The notes under the pieces were generated by a model. It worked only from the letters and a program-made list of their open reading frames with translations, made no database searches and was not told the DNA's origin. Below are positions 44,050 to 54,178 of a stretch of 64,000 nucleotides of DNA, one piece after another (within the stretch, counting starts at the first letter, position 1; each line of letters begins with the position of its first letter). Source of the DNA: Cordylochernes scorpioides (lineage: Eukaryota; Arthropoda; Arachnida; Pseudoscorpiones; Chernetidae); assembly GCA_030710605.1 (NCBI GenBank), contig CP092872.1:92080127-92144126 (forward strand). Direction: 5' to 3'. The translations under genes were made by a program, and so were the position numbers.

Positions 44050-45179
44050 TCATTGCGTGGATAACTGACACAATTTTTACATATTTACCAAAGTAAAATA
44101 GAAAAATTGAATGAATTAATGTTGTTGTCAGCTACGCCACCTAATTCTCTGGCAGACGACTTCACAGAGTTTTCAATAAATAGAAAATAAAAAATAATTT
44201 AAGAAATAAAATTACAAATTCTATAAATATTTATTATATATATTGAATAATTCTCACTAAATATCATAATAATAAAATATATTAGGTTCTCTTTAAAGAA
44301 TCGTTTGTGTGTATAAATAAAATATATTGAATTTAAAAGTAATTTGATATATTTAATAGTGTTATAAATTTACTATACATTTAATTTATTGTTACTTACA
44401 TTTATTTATATATTGAGAGATAAAATCTTTTTTAAAATATTGAATTAAATTTCAAAGTAATAAAAGTAAAATATATATGCGTTATCAATATATAATATAT
44501 AATATACACACATATATAATATATAACTCTAAAGGTATAATAAATAAATAAATAAATAAAAATAACCTATAATATCGTTTGAGAAAAAAATAAATAAATT
44601 TAACAGTTTTCTGTGAGAAAATCTTTATATATATATTTCCAATAATGTTAAAGAGATTTCTAGAAAACTATAATTCAAAAGAAGATATAAATTTAAAATA
44701 TTACACATTAAATTTTATTTATAGCAGAAGAAAATTTTAAAAATCTATAAGAGCAACAAATCTTCTGATAAATTCTAACGTACGACACCGATGATGAAAT
44801 TTGGTCTGCTAAACAATAATTTTTGTTATTTCATATTTATTGCCCAATATTCCTTATGGATCTATAAATAACTTATATATATATGATATCTTTATTTATT
44901 AGTTACATAGTGCTATCGTTTGGTTAAAATATATAGTGCATATAATCATTATTACATATTAGCAATTCGATTTTGAATATTAGTGAGAGTTATTTAAGAT
45001 CTTTTATATCAAAATATATTTTCACATAGATATAGCTATAAAAATAATTTTTATTTATAAAATATTATTATATTAATATATAATATAATTATTTTGGTTT
45101 TGAGTGTATTTGTTTTTATTCTAAAATTTGTATTAAAATAATAATTTTAATTGATAATTTAGAAAGCGTTGTGAATATT

Positions 45180-45224
<45 letters not shown>

Positions 45225-45280
45225 CATAATATTTATAGAAAAGGCAAAACATATAGGTTATTCATGGATTTCTATATAAT
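44050..45280. other. AT-rich DNA with (AT)n, no gene seen
   Basis: A pure (AT)n tract at about 45183-45221. Otherwise AT-rich with no gene or known repeat. Confidence 0.5.
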
Positions 45281-45482
45281 TTTAAATTTTATAATTTATT
45301 ATATAATATTTTATTGAAATAATAAAATATAATTTGACCAAAAATCTGACCTACGATTTCACCAGTTGAAATTCCATTTCCAAGTTGAAAGGTTACAAGC
45401 TTTTCTCTGTTTCTATGACGGATGAAGTTCAAATCACAAAGCTCATGTCTGCTTATATCACCAGTTCTAAAGTTAAACAGAA

Positions 45483-45745
45483 TTGTTGTTGTTGTTGTCG
45501 TGTCCAATGAAGAGCCTCAGATGTCCGCATACATCTCTATCACAGCAGTCACAATGTCCTCTATCTTGGGTGTGTGAAGCTGCTGCTCTAGGTCCATGTC
45601 AATTTTTTGTTGTTGTTGACGTGCCCAATGAAGAGCCTCAGATGTCTCCATACATCTCTATCACAGCAGTCGCAATGTCCACTATCTTAGGTGTATAAAG
45701 CTGCTGCTCTGTGACCATGTCAATTTTCTGCAAGGTTGCGGCCAT
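45483..45745 (-). repeat. Tandemly duplicated 3' end with short coding-like tail and (CAA)n
   Basis: On the minus strand two units of about 114 bp each read EQQL.TPKI.DI.TAVIEMY.DI then a stop and GGCTCTTCATTGG, followed by (CAA)n. Several differences between the units are silent or conservative. It looks like the 3' end of a LINE or SINE with a CAA-type tail, duplicated in tandem. I do not know the parent. Confidence 0.5.
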
Positions 45746-46429
45746 TGCTGGACATGGGAATATGTGGGTGGGTGTTAGTTCCACAGCAGGGCAGGGGGAA
45801 ATTGTTATAATTGAGGAAAAATAAGATTACTAGAAAACATACACCCAGTAGTTGTTATATCTCCACCAAGACTATATATAACTGGTTACCTATTTACATA
45901 TTGTCTACCTTTGTTTACCTTTAATATAAAGCAATAACGCGCCATCTATATTAAATAAATAAAAGTATTTACACCCCCAGTAGTTGTTATATCTCTCCAC
46001 CAAGACTGTATATAACTGTGGTTACCTATTTACATACTTTCTACCTTTGTTTACATTTTTTCTTTCTTGGAGTCCGAGATCAGACGATGTTAGACGAAAT
46101 TTTATAATAAAATAATATATTATAAAAATATACAAAACCGTTAGGCGAAGAGTTTTTTTTTTGTTTAGTTTTTTATTTAGCCGATATTTCGTGCCTTTCT
46201 TCCCTTCAACGAGTAAGATTAAATATATTGTAACAAAGTATTTATTAATTTTATTTTTTTAACAGAGTGGTCATTTTTATGCTTATATTTTGCTACTCTG
46301 TAAATTTCCCTCGTGGCTTATCTTTTATTTACCATTCATAGTTTGTCCTTCCCTGAAATAAATTGTTGTCTCCTTCTGAAGTTTTTGTCTTCCCTAATTT
46401 TCCACGTGGCAATATGATGAGATAGAGCG

Positions 46430-46535
46430 CCATTTGTTATAATAAATATGAACTATTTTTGACCCCTATGATTCCTTTTAAAATGAACCATACGATTCCA
46501 AAATAGTTCTAACTGGCGCGCTATGGCATCATATT
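46430..46535. repeat. Diverged inverted repeat
   Basis: ATATGATGAGATAGAGCGCC ... GAACTATTTT on the left is mirrored by AAAATAGTTCTAACTGGCGCGCTATGGCATCAT on the right. Confidence 0.6.
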
Positions 46536-46612
46536 AATATTGCTTTTTAAAATAACTTTTATTTGCAATTTGCCGAAGAGCAATTCATGCTCGAGATATA
46601 TTATATAGTTAC

Positions 46613-47093
46613 TAGCGGATGTGTACCCGGCTTCGCCCGGGTTTTATCCGAGTGAAAGTTTGCCTAACGAATATTATATATTATGAAGTATAATAAACAA
46701 TGTTAAAGATTAGTTTTAATTATTAATCAAGATTGTGTGTGAATATGTGAGAAAGATGTAATATCGTTGTTGTTTTCTTGGCTGACTGTTTTACATATGG
46801 TGTTATCTTAAAATTGCTTGTTTTGAATATTTTTTTAGATTGAGTTGAATGAATTGCTGAATTTTTTTTTTGTATTTATATATAAATAAAACTAACTCTG
46901 TTGATTTTTTTGTATTTAATCGATAACAGCGAAGTTACGCATGTTAATGTTAGGGAAAAATATTTTGATGTTAAGGAAAACCTGCTCCATCTCGTTTTAC
47001 ATACATGTTGAAAATTTGGTCGAAATTGATGCATTGTAACGAAAGTTTTTAGTGAACAACACTTATGAAATTTGCATTTTATTAATATAGATA
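46613..47093 (+). mobile_element. CCCGGC-head element, copy 3
   Basis: ACTAGCGGATGTGTACCCGG with the GCTTCGCCCGGG hairpin, ending near TATTAATATAGATA. Same family as 20072. Confidence 0.5.
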
Positions 47094-47309
47094 ATTATTA
47101 AAAACAATAGAAAAAATTAAAAGATAAGTGGGTCAGGTGTTGATATCTCCTGGTGATGTCTCCTGACCACGAGCACATGTGCTTTTTAGATGGGAGAGCG
47201 CCATCTAGTGGAGCAAAAATAAACTAAACGTTATAATTATACAAAGCAATAACGCGCCATCTATACATATAAACTAAAAGGATTTAAAAGCGCGAATGTT
47301 TCTTTTATA

Positions 47310-47785
47310 ATAATACAGACTTCTACTGTCCTTACTGCGATAAAAAAATATATTGGGAGGGCTTGGCTCATCAGTGGTGAATCCTCCCAGCGGTTTCGCC
47401 AATTTAATCCACCAGACCGCTTCTCAGAGCTCTAATACTGTATTGGATCATTCTGCTTTTATATGCTACACTGAAGGATGGAATCTTAGAAATGGTTTTC
47501 AAGTAAACTATGGACATAAGCTTATAGGACAGTTTGCGGAAGAGCATTGCTCGATGCAAATATTTGAATGTAATTCTACTGTCCTATAAGATTATGTCCA
47601 TAGTTTACTTGAAAACCATTTCTAAGATTCCATCCTTCAGTGTAGTATATAAAATCAGAATGATCCAATACAGTATTGGAGCTCTGAGAAGCGGTCTGGT
47701 GGATTAAATTGGCGATACCGTTGGGAGGGTTCACTACTGATGAACCAAGCCCTCCCATTTTTTTATCATTGCAGTAAGAAGCAGT
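47310..47785. repeat. ~475-bp inverted pair of the CTGATGA/AGCGGTCTGG family
   Basis: Arms of about 230 bp, alike but not identical, meet near 47548. Each holds GAAAC/GATACC...CTGATGA boxes, the AGAAGCGGTCTGGTGGATT stretch and ATCCAATACAGTATTGG. Small differences between the arms show it is not a sequencing hairpin artefact. Confidence 0.85.
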
Positions 47786-47884
47786 AGAAAATTGAATTAT
47801 TTTAAAAAATAATAATACAGGTCAAAAAAAGTTCAAATCTCCTATATATAATTTCCTGTAGAAAAGCAGACTTGCTCGAAAGCT

Positions 47885-48035
47885 CGGCACATGTGCTTTA
47901 TAGATGGCAGAGCGCCATCTGGTGTAACAGAAATCAACTAAACGTTGATTTAGCCTGTTCCCTGATATTTGGTCAACGTTTAGTTGATTTCTGTTCCACC
48001 AGATGGCGCTCTGTCATCTAAAAAGCACATGTGCT
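47885..48035. repeat. Palindrome of the CACATGTGCTTTTTAGATGG family
   Basis: CACATGTGCTTTATAGATGG to CAACTAAACG on the left pairs with CGTTTAGTTGATTTCTG to AAAAAGCACATGTG on the right; arms about 65 bp. Related single units at 47170, 43780 and 63290. Confidence 0.8.
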
Positions 48036-48244
48036 CTTGGTCAGGATATGCCTTCTTTATTTTTAATATCAACACCTTACCTTTTTATATTTTAATTTTT
48101 TCTAACTTTTTTCACAATATGATTTATATTGAGCCAAATACAATATCTTTAGAAACAAAACACTATCTTTCTATTTCACATTGAAAATGTATATATATTC
48201 ATTTTATATAAATATTCTCTTAATTTTTCTATATATAATTTAGA

Positions 48245-48545
48245 ATTATAAACACAAGGTAATAAGACCAAATCCAAATAAATAAATAGTGTGTGACGTT
48301 TCAGCGTTGTTACCATCTTCAGACAAAAGTACTGAATGAGAAATTTTACCACAGCATGTTTTTAAATAGTTTCTGTTATCAAGTGCGTAAACAAGATAAC
48401 AGATAAGAAGAATATATTTATTTGATAAATATGCTGTGGTAAAATTTCTCATTCAGTACTTTTGTCTGAAGATGGTAACAACGCTGTTACTGAAACGTCA
48501 CACACTATTTATTTATTTGGATTTGGTCTTATTACCTTGTGTTTA
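48245..48545. repeat. ~300-bp inverted pair with CTGAAGA...GAAACGTC boxes
   Basis: TATAAACACAAGGTAATAAG opens the left arm and its complement ends the right arm; arms are about 125 bp. On the plus strand the right arm holds CTGAAGATGGTAACAACGCT then GTTACTGAAACGTC; the left has the same in reverse. The box spacing recalls the hammerhead order, but I see no stem II pairing. Confidence 0.75.
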
Positions 48546-48604
48546 TAATATATAATCCAAATTGTGCCTTATCAATAATTTAGAATTGTTGTTGTTGTTG
48601 ACAC

Positions 48605-48715
48605 ACATTAAATATGTTATAACACCTTGATTAAGGTTGGCGTTCAGCCAACTGAAATATTGGTAAAATAAATGATATTTTGATCCAATATATGCCTTTT
48701 TAATTAAAGATTTAT
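48605..48715 (+). ncRNA. Penelope-like repeat unit
   Basis: CCTTGATTAAGG, TTGGC, GTTCA, GCCAA, CTGAAATATTGG and then TCCAATATATGCC, near-identical to 12005-12085. Confidence 0.45.
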
Positions 48716-49290
48716 TTATGGATTGCTCTATTTTCAAAATAATTTAGAATGTAAATTCTAGAGTTAAAATATATATATATAATGTAGATTAAGTTTAAAA
48801 TCACCTTATAAACTACTAAAACTTGAAAGATAAAAAAGGATTCCTTTTAAACAACAATAAAATACCAGACGTGTCAGAAATATAGCTAAAAATGTAGTCA
48901 GAATTTCATCTGACAGTTATTGGAGCTTGGATTTGTATTATTTTTTTACATTCTTTATTTTATGATTATATTTCTTTTCTCTATATAATAATATAAATTA
49001 TTAAATAAAATGTTTTCAAAAGGTGAAATGAACAGTAAAAATTAGCATGTATACAGTTAAACCTGTCTATAGCGCCCCCTCTAAATAGCGCCTCCCTCTC
49101 TATAGCGACCGATTTTATATATGTAGTACGATGCGATTTACATTAAAAGTGACCTGTAAAACAACACTTGAAGTTACACCGCATGAGTTTCTTTTCAATG
49201 AAAAAATCAAAATTTATTTCAAGGTGAAATATTGACTATTTCTAACCTTTTTGGATGAGGTATGAAAGGGTGAATTATGAATAGTAATGA

Positions 49291-49398
49291 CGAACGGAAA
49301 AATAAAAGTGTCCAGGGATGGGAATCGAACCCACAATGTTCCGCTTACCAGGCAGATGCCATGTCCACTAGGCTACCCTGGACGTATTTTTCCGTTCG
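49291..49398. repeat. 14-15-bp inverted repeat enclosing the tRNA
   Basis: CGAACGGAAAAATA at 49291-49304 and TATTTTTCCGTTCG at 49385-49398 are exact complements placed a few bases outside the tRNA. Confidence 0.8.
49310..49383 (-). tRNA. tRNA or tRNA-like sequence, anticodon GGT (Thr)
   Basis: Minus strand, 74 nt. The acceptor stem GTCCAGG/CCTGGAC is perfect (7 bp). A box TAGCCTAGTGG and B box GGTTCGATTCC match RNA polymerase III promoter consensus. Anticodon stem TCTGC/GCGGA closes loop CTGGTAA, giving anticodon GGT. The T stem GTGGG/CCCAT pairs fully, counting one G-U. TTTT follows within ten bases as a terminator. GGT is not the usual eukaryotic Thr anticodon (AGT is), so a tRNA-derived repeat is possible. 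Confidence 0.55.
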
Positions 49399-49529
49399 TA
49401 AATAATACATAAAGTAATTTATAATACAATATAATACACATAATGACATGTCTATAGCACCCCCTCTCTATAGTATCCTATTTTGGTGAGTCCCAAGAGG
49501 GGGCGCTATAGACAGGTTTAACTGTAGAT

Positions 49530-51590
49530 ATACACACACCACATAAAATATATTTCTAATTCGAAATAATAAATATACTTATATATTGAGATAAATTATA
49601 TTATTTTATAAAAATATATATAAAACTAATTCGTTAAAATAATCGCAGTGTTTAAAAAACTAAAATTAAAAAAAAAACTGGTTAATTAAATTAAGATTTT
49701 CTTTTATAATAATCCATTATTTATGGAATTGAAATTTTTAAAGTACAAGTTGTATTTGTAGCTAGGTTGCACCTGTAGCTAGATTAAAACAATTAAATAG
49801 ATTAAACCTGAAAATGAAAATAAGGCATGGGGAAAGGTAAAATATAGAGTATATTAGAAATTTTAAAAATATATCTATTAAAGCTTTATATATATTTTAT
49901 TTTTATGGATTGCTCTATTTTCAAAATATTATATATATATAAATTATATAAACACATTTAATAAAGTTATTCAAAAATACGCATAATAAATATTAGGAAT
50001 AAAGAAGTTTAATGTAAAAGTAAGAAGGTTTTTTAAAAAAATGCAATTAAAATAAAAACGGGTTTAAAAGTAGCATCTAAAATATATTTTAAAGAAATAA
50101 GGGTTAGGGTCACAAAAGAATGATGGTTATTCTAAGGTGAAGGGGCTTGATGTTATGACATAAATTTTCAAACAACTAAATTCACGGTTGAAGCAGCTTT
50201 CGACCTTTAATCCGCCCTTAGTTAAAAGAAGATTATTTTCTTTACGATAGAGAGAAATGTTATTTATTTTTTTAATTTTATAAACTTCGTCTGCTTTTAA
50301 AAAAAATCGTCTGCTTTTTTAAAAAATCGTCTGCTTTTTAAAAAAAAATCGTCTGCTTTTTTAAAAAATTCGTCTGTTTTTTTTTAATTCGCGTCTGTTT
50401 TTTAAAATTCTTCTGTGCTCTTTTATATATAAAAAAGTCTATTTATAAAATAAAATTATTTTAATATACGCGGAAGCTAAATAAATATATATTTTGTAAT
50501 CAAATAATGAATATAATTAAAAACTTTCAAATAAAACACTATAAGAAGAACCATTTATTTTATGAGGCTCTAAATCAAGCCAGAAACACTTTCAAGTTAA
50601 GAAAATAAATTAGAAAGAAGTGGAGCCTATGTGGCAACAAAAGAAAACAAGTCAAATGCCTCCAAGTTTCTAAATACTTTTTATGAATCAAATTTTCTAC
50701 TTAATTATATATTTTTGAAAATAATATATATATATATATGTTATAATTATTTTGTTTTGTTGTTGAAAAAGAGAGAATTGGAGGTGCAGTCGTGAAAATA
50801 AGAAATAAATTATTTACCCATCAAGTAGTTTTCATTTTGAATCACTTGAAGCAAATTACACATAAAATTATTTTCACAGTAATATAAAATTTATAAAATG
50901 AATTCTATATTCGTGACTTTAAAATTAGGTAGGTTAACTATACATATTTACAACAATATTCAAAGTATTCTAAATCTATGGTCAAAAAAAAAAGTCAATG
51001 ATGAAAATAAAATACATGTTTAAAATATAATATATATTTGCATTTTAGATTATATAATATATATACTTTCGTTATAAAATTCTATAAATTAAAAATACAG
51101 TATATAATATCAATATATTTTTGCTAACACTATTTTTTATTTCTCTATAAATTTTAATAAATTATATCGTGATTATATATTAAAAGATATAGAAAGTGTT
51201 TTTTTTTTATTAAAACGTTATTTTCAATCATAAAAATCAAAATGCAATAACAATATATGAATGAAAAAATATCCTATATATATATTGCTGAAATAATAAT
51301 GTATTCTGAAAATATATTTTATATTTTACAAAAACTTGTAAAGATAATGATTTTTAGAAAACTTAATCTGACCAAGTATAAATACAATATTTGTGAAATT
51401 TAAAATATAAAAATACAAAAATAAGATTGCCTTAACCAAAAATGTATCATATTATCTCATATTAATTAGAATTAGTTTTTCCAGATCATTACACCTGCAT
51501 GTAAATTTAAACATTTTAATATTTTTCCAATTGCGCGTGATATGCAAAACAACAGTTACGTGTATATAAAACCTATTTTAAACTAGTCGG
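49530..51590. other. AT-rich DNA, no gene seen
   Basis: No gene. A short tandem of AAAAATCGTCTGCTTTT (about 23 bp, five to six units) lies at 50285-50405. Confidence 0.5.
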
Positions 51591-51607
51591 ATTATTGTTT
51601 CATTAAT

Positions 51608-51660
51608 TCCTGTAGAAGGGCGTATGTGCCCGAAAGCTCGTAATATCGTCGTTCTAATAA
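51608..51660 (+). ncRNA. Hammerhead-like fragment (GTAGAAGGGC...GCCCGAAAGC)
   Basis: CCTGTAGA, AGGGC, loop, GCCC, GAAAGCTCG. The stem-loop and GAAA are kept, the first box is not CTGANGA. Same flavour as 22172 and 37918. Confidence 0.4.
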
Positions 51661-51767
51661 AAGATACGCAGCCCTTGAAGCTTTGTTTTATTCATTTATA
51701 AATATATGTATATTTATTATGTATTTCTTAAAATATATATATTCATATTTAAATATTTAGATAATAA

Positions 51768-52115
51768 AAAGGTATATATTGGATTGAATCAAATATTCAT
51801 TTGCCAATATTTCAGTTGGCTGAATGCCAACCTTTGTCAAAGCATTAGAATTTTGTATAAACCTTAAAAAAAATATATATATATATAGTATTAGATAGTA
51901 AAAAGGCATATATTGGATTGAATAAAAGATTTATTTGCCAATATTTCAGCTGGCTGAACGTCAACCTTTATCGAGGCATTACATTTGAACAAATTGTTTA
52001 TACAAAAATGTAATGCCTCGATAAAGGTTTGGCGTTCAGCCAGCCGAAATATTGGCAAATAAATATTTTATTCAATACAATATATATGCCTTTTTACTAT
52101 CTAATCATTTAAGTG
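51768..52115. repeat. Cluster of three Penelope-like units, two inverted against one
   Basis: Minus-strand units at about 51768-51850 and 51897-51988 and a plus-strand unit at 52005-52105, each with the TTGGC/GCCAA stem-loop, GAAATATTGG and CCAATATA pairing. TACAAAAATGTAATGCC marks the inversion centre. Confidence 0.7.
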
Positions 52116-52892
52116 TGGATTGCTCAATTTTCAAAAATATATACAGTATATGTATATCTGTATATGTTATGATAATTTTCGAGATGAGAGAAAGTATAAT
52201 TAGTATTTAATTGTTTTTGGATACATGAGTATTTTAATGATTTTAGTATGGATTCATGGAAAATACAATAAAACAGTTTTAAATCACAATTTACTTCAAA
52301 TGATATGATAACATAATTGAGTATAAAACAATACCTTATACTTAAGGCGTGAAGAATAAAGAAAACAAAAGACGTATTTACATATTAACAAAATCCCGAT
52401 ATACATGCTGAAAAGATAAAATTTTCTTTGGTTTTGTCTATGAGTGTATTTGAACCATATGGCTAATATGTATTATGTAAATGTATTGCTACTATTGGGA
52501 GACTATGAAGCAAGAAGTTGAATATTCTTTGAGTGTGAAAGCTTGTAAAAAATAGGAACTTACCCTCTATTATTAATTTGTTTATTCTTTTCTTTGTCGT
52601 CTGTTTTCACAAGTTGAATCTGGTTAGAAAATGTATAAAAATTAGATGAATCTTTTGTTGCCTTAAATACGAGATAATTAACTCGTTTCTATATATATAT
52701 CTAAAAATGTTTAATGTTTAATAAAATAATTTTATAAATCTGAGAGTCGTCTTCAAAAACGATCCAACAGACTACAAGGTTTGTATAAGGTAATCTTTGA
52801 CTTGTTGATGAATGAATTTTAATAGAACACGTTCATTCTGTGGTACATATTCTAAATTTGATTTTATTAACTATCAATATTGCTTATATGAA

Positions 52893-53112
52893 AAATAAAC
52901 ACTACAGCCAGTTGGAGTTTTTTTTTTCCTCAACGTTTCGACAAAAATATTTTGTCTTAGTCAGGAGAAGTAAATAAAAATAAAGCATTTTGTAAGGCGT
53001 TAAAAATTGTTCTGACACGACTTTTATTTACTTCTCCTGACGAAGACAAAAGATTTTTGTCGAAACGTTGAGAAAAAAAAAAACTCCAACTGGCCGAAGT
53101 GTTTATTTTTTA
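52893..53112. repeat. Head-to-head pair of the CTGACGA/AGACAAAA unit
   Basis: A minus-strand core (52936-52964, CTGACTA) and a plus-strand core (53037-53065) face each other around CATTTTGTAAGGCG; both ends carry AAATAAACACT(A/T)C(A/G)GCCAG-type sequence and its complement. Confidence 0.75.
53037..53065 (+). ncRNA. Hammerhead-like core with 7-8-bp stem II
   Basis: CTGACGA, AGACAAAA, loop, TTTTGTC, GAAACG. Stem II is the longest of all cores here. GTTGAG, an A tract and CTCCAAC then form a bulged hairpin at the stem III place. The cleavage position cannot be fixed by eye. Confidence 0.5.
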
Positions 53113-53299
53113 TATAAACATGAATGCCGGCCAGACAGGCTCGTATCTTTACGATAATTAATATTGTGTTAGTTTTAACTACTACAGATCAAAATAGCTA
53201 ATTATAATAAATTCTTAACAATTTGTTTATCCAATAGTTATGGAACAATAGTAAAATAATAATTATCAAATATTTATTTAAATAATTCTACATTTCTAG

Positions 53300-53560
53300 G
53301 TAGCAGTAACCTTATTAAAACGAGTATCTCTCCTTGTCAAATTATTAAATCTATGTTTTTTTTTTCGAATAGTTTATTTTTCTCTTTGGTGTATTTTATT
53401 AGAGAGATAATTTTATATCTTTTATAAAAATGGGAGTTTTTTTAGCAATTAGAGAACACTAGAAGCGCGGGGATGAAAAACGATAATTGTGTAGATATTG
53501 GTGCGTCGTAATTATACCTTTGGGAGTTTGGGTTTCTAAACTTTTCTAGATCTTTGTGTT
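53300..53560. other. AT-rich DNA before the minisatellite
   Basis: No gene seen. Confidence 0.4.
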
Positions 53561-53806
53561 CTTTATATATATGTGTTTGTAGATATTTCTGTATGTGTGT
53601 TTCCTTCTTTATATGTGTGTTTCTAGATTGTTTCTATATCTGTTTCTATACCTTTTCTATATGTGTTACTATACCTTTTCTATATCTGTTTCTAGATAAA
53701 GTCTCTATCTGTTTCTATACCTTTTCTATATCTGTTTCTAGATAGAGTCTCTATGTGTTTTATACCTTTTCTATGTGTGTTTCTAGACCTTTTCTATGTC
53801 TGTTTC

Positions 53807-54108
53807 TGAGATAAGAGGATGCCAGCGGGCGACACTGGCCTGGGACGGCGGCTGGCCAGCCGACCTGCGCGCGCAGGCTGCGCGCGCACTTTTCGAACAC
53901 CGCCTGATATCGCCGGCTGTTTACGGCGCGTCGCTACAACCTGTGGCGGTTCCTTCCATTATATAATACTCTAGGCGCTGGTTGAGTAAAAACTGTACTC
54001 CACCTGCCTCTTATAATTGTATGTAATTTTTGGACACTTATTAAAATATAAATTATTAATTTATAGTTCTCACTGCGGCTCGAACCTTTACCCTAACGCG
54101 GTAGAACA
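53807..54108 (+). repeat. Element C 5' LTR
   Basis: 302 bp, TGAGATAAGAGG to CGCGGTAGAACA. The 5' half is GC-rich with a CCTGCGCGCGCAGG self-complement; a TATATAATA lies near 53960 and an AATATAAA-type run precedes the end. Confidence 0.95.
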
Positions 54109-54120
54109 TGGCGCAGTCGA
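54109..54120 (+). other. Element C primer-binding site
   Basis: TGGCGCAGTCGA immediately after the LTR, complementary to the CCA end of a tRNA with ...TCGACTGCGCCA. I have not assigned the tRNA (a Ser-type end is plausible). Confidence 0.8.
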
Positions 54121-54178
54121 CATTCGGTTAATTATAGCCGTTTTTTAAGTGACAGCTCAGTGACAATTAGTAATCAAG

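Larger units (their letters stand above)
49054..49524. mobile_element. pogo/Tigger-type MITE, 471 bp, TA duplication
   Basis: Perfect terminal inverted repeats of about 28 bp starting CAGTTAAACCTGTCTATAGC at 49054 and ending in the complement at 49524, each flanked by TA. The CAGTTAAACC start suits Tigger/pogo ends. No transposase; an internal CCCCCTCTCTATAG motif is repeated inside each end. Confidence 0.9.
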
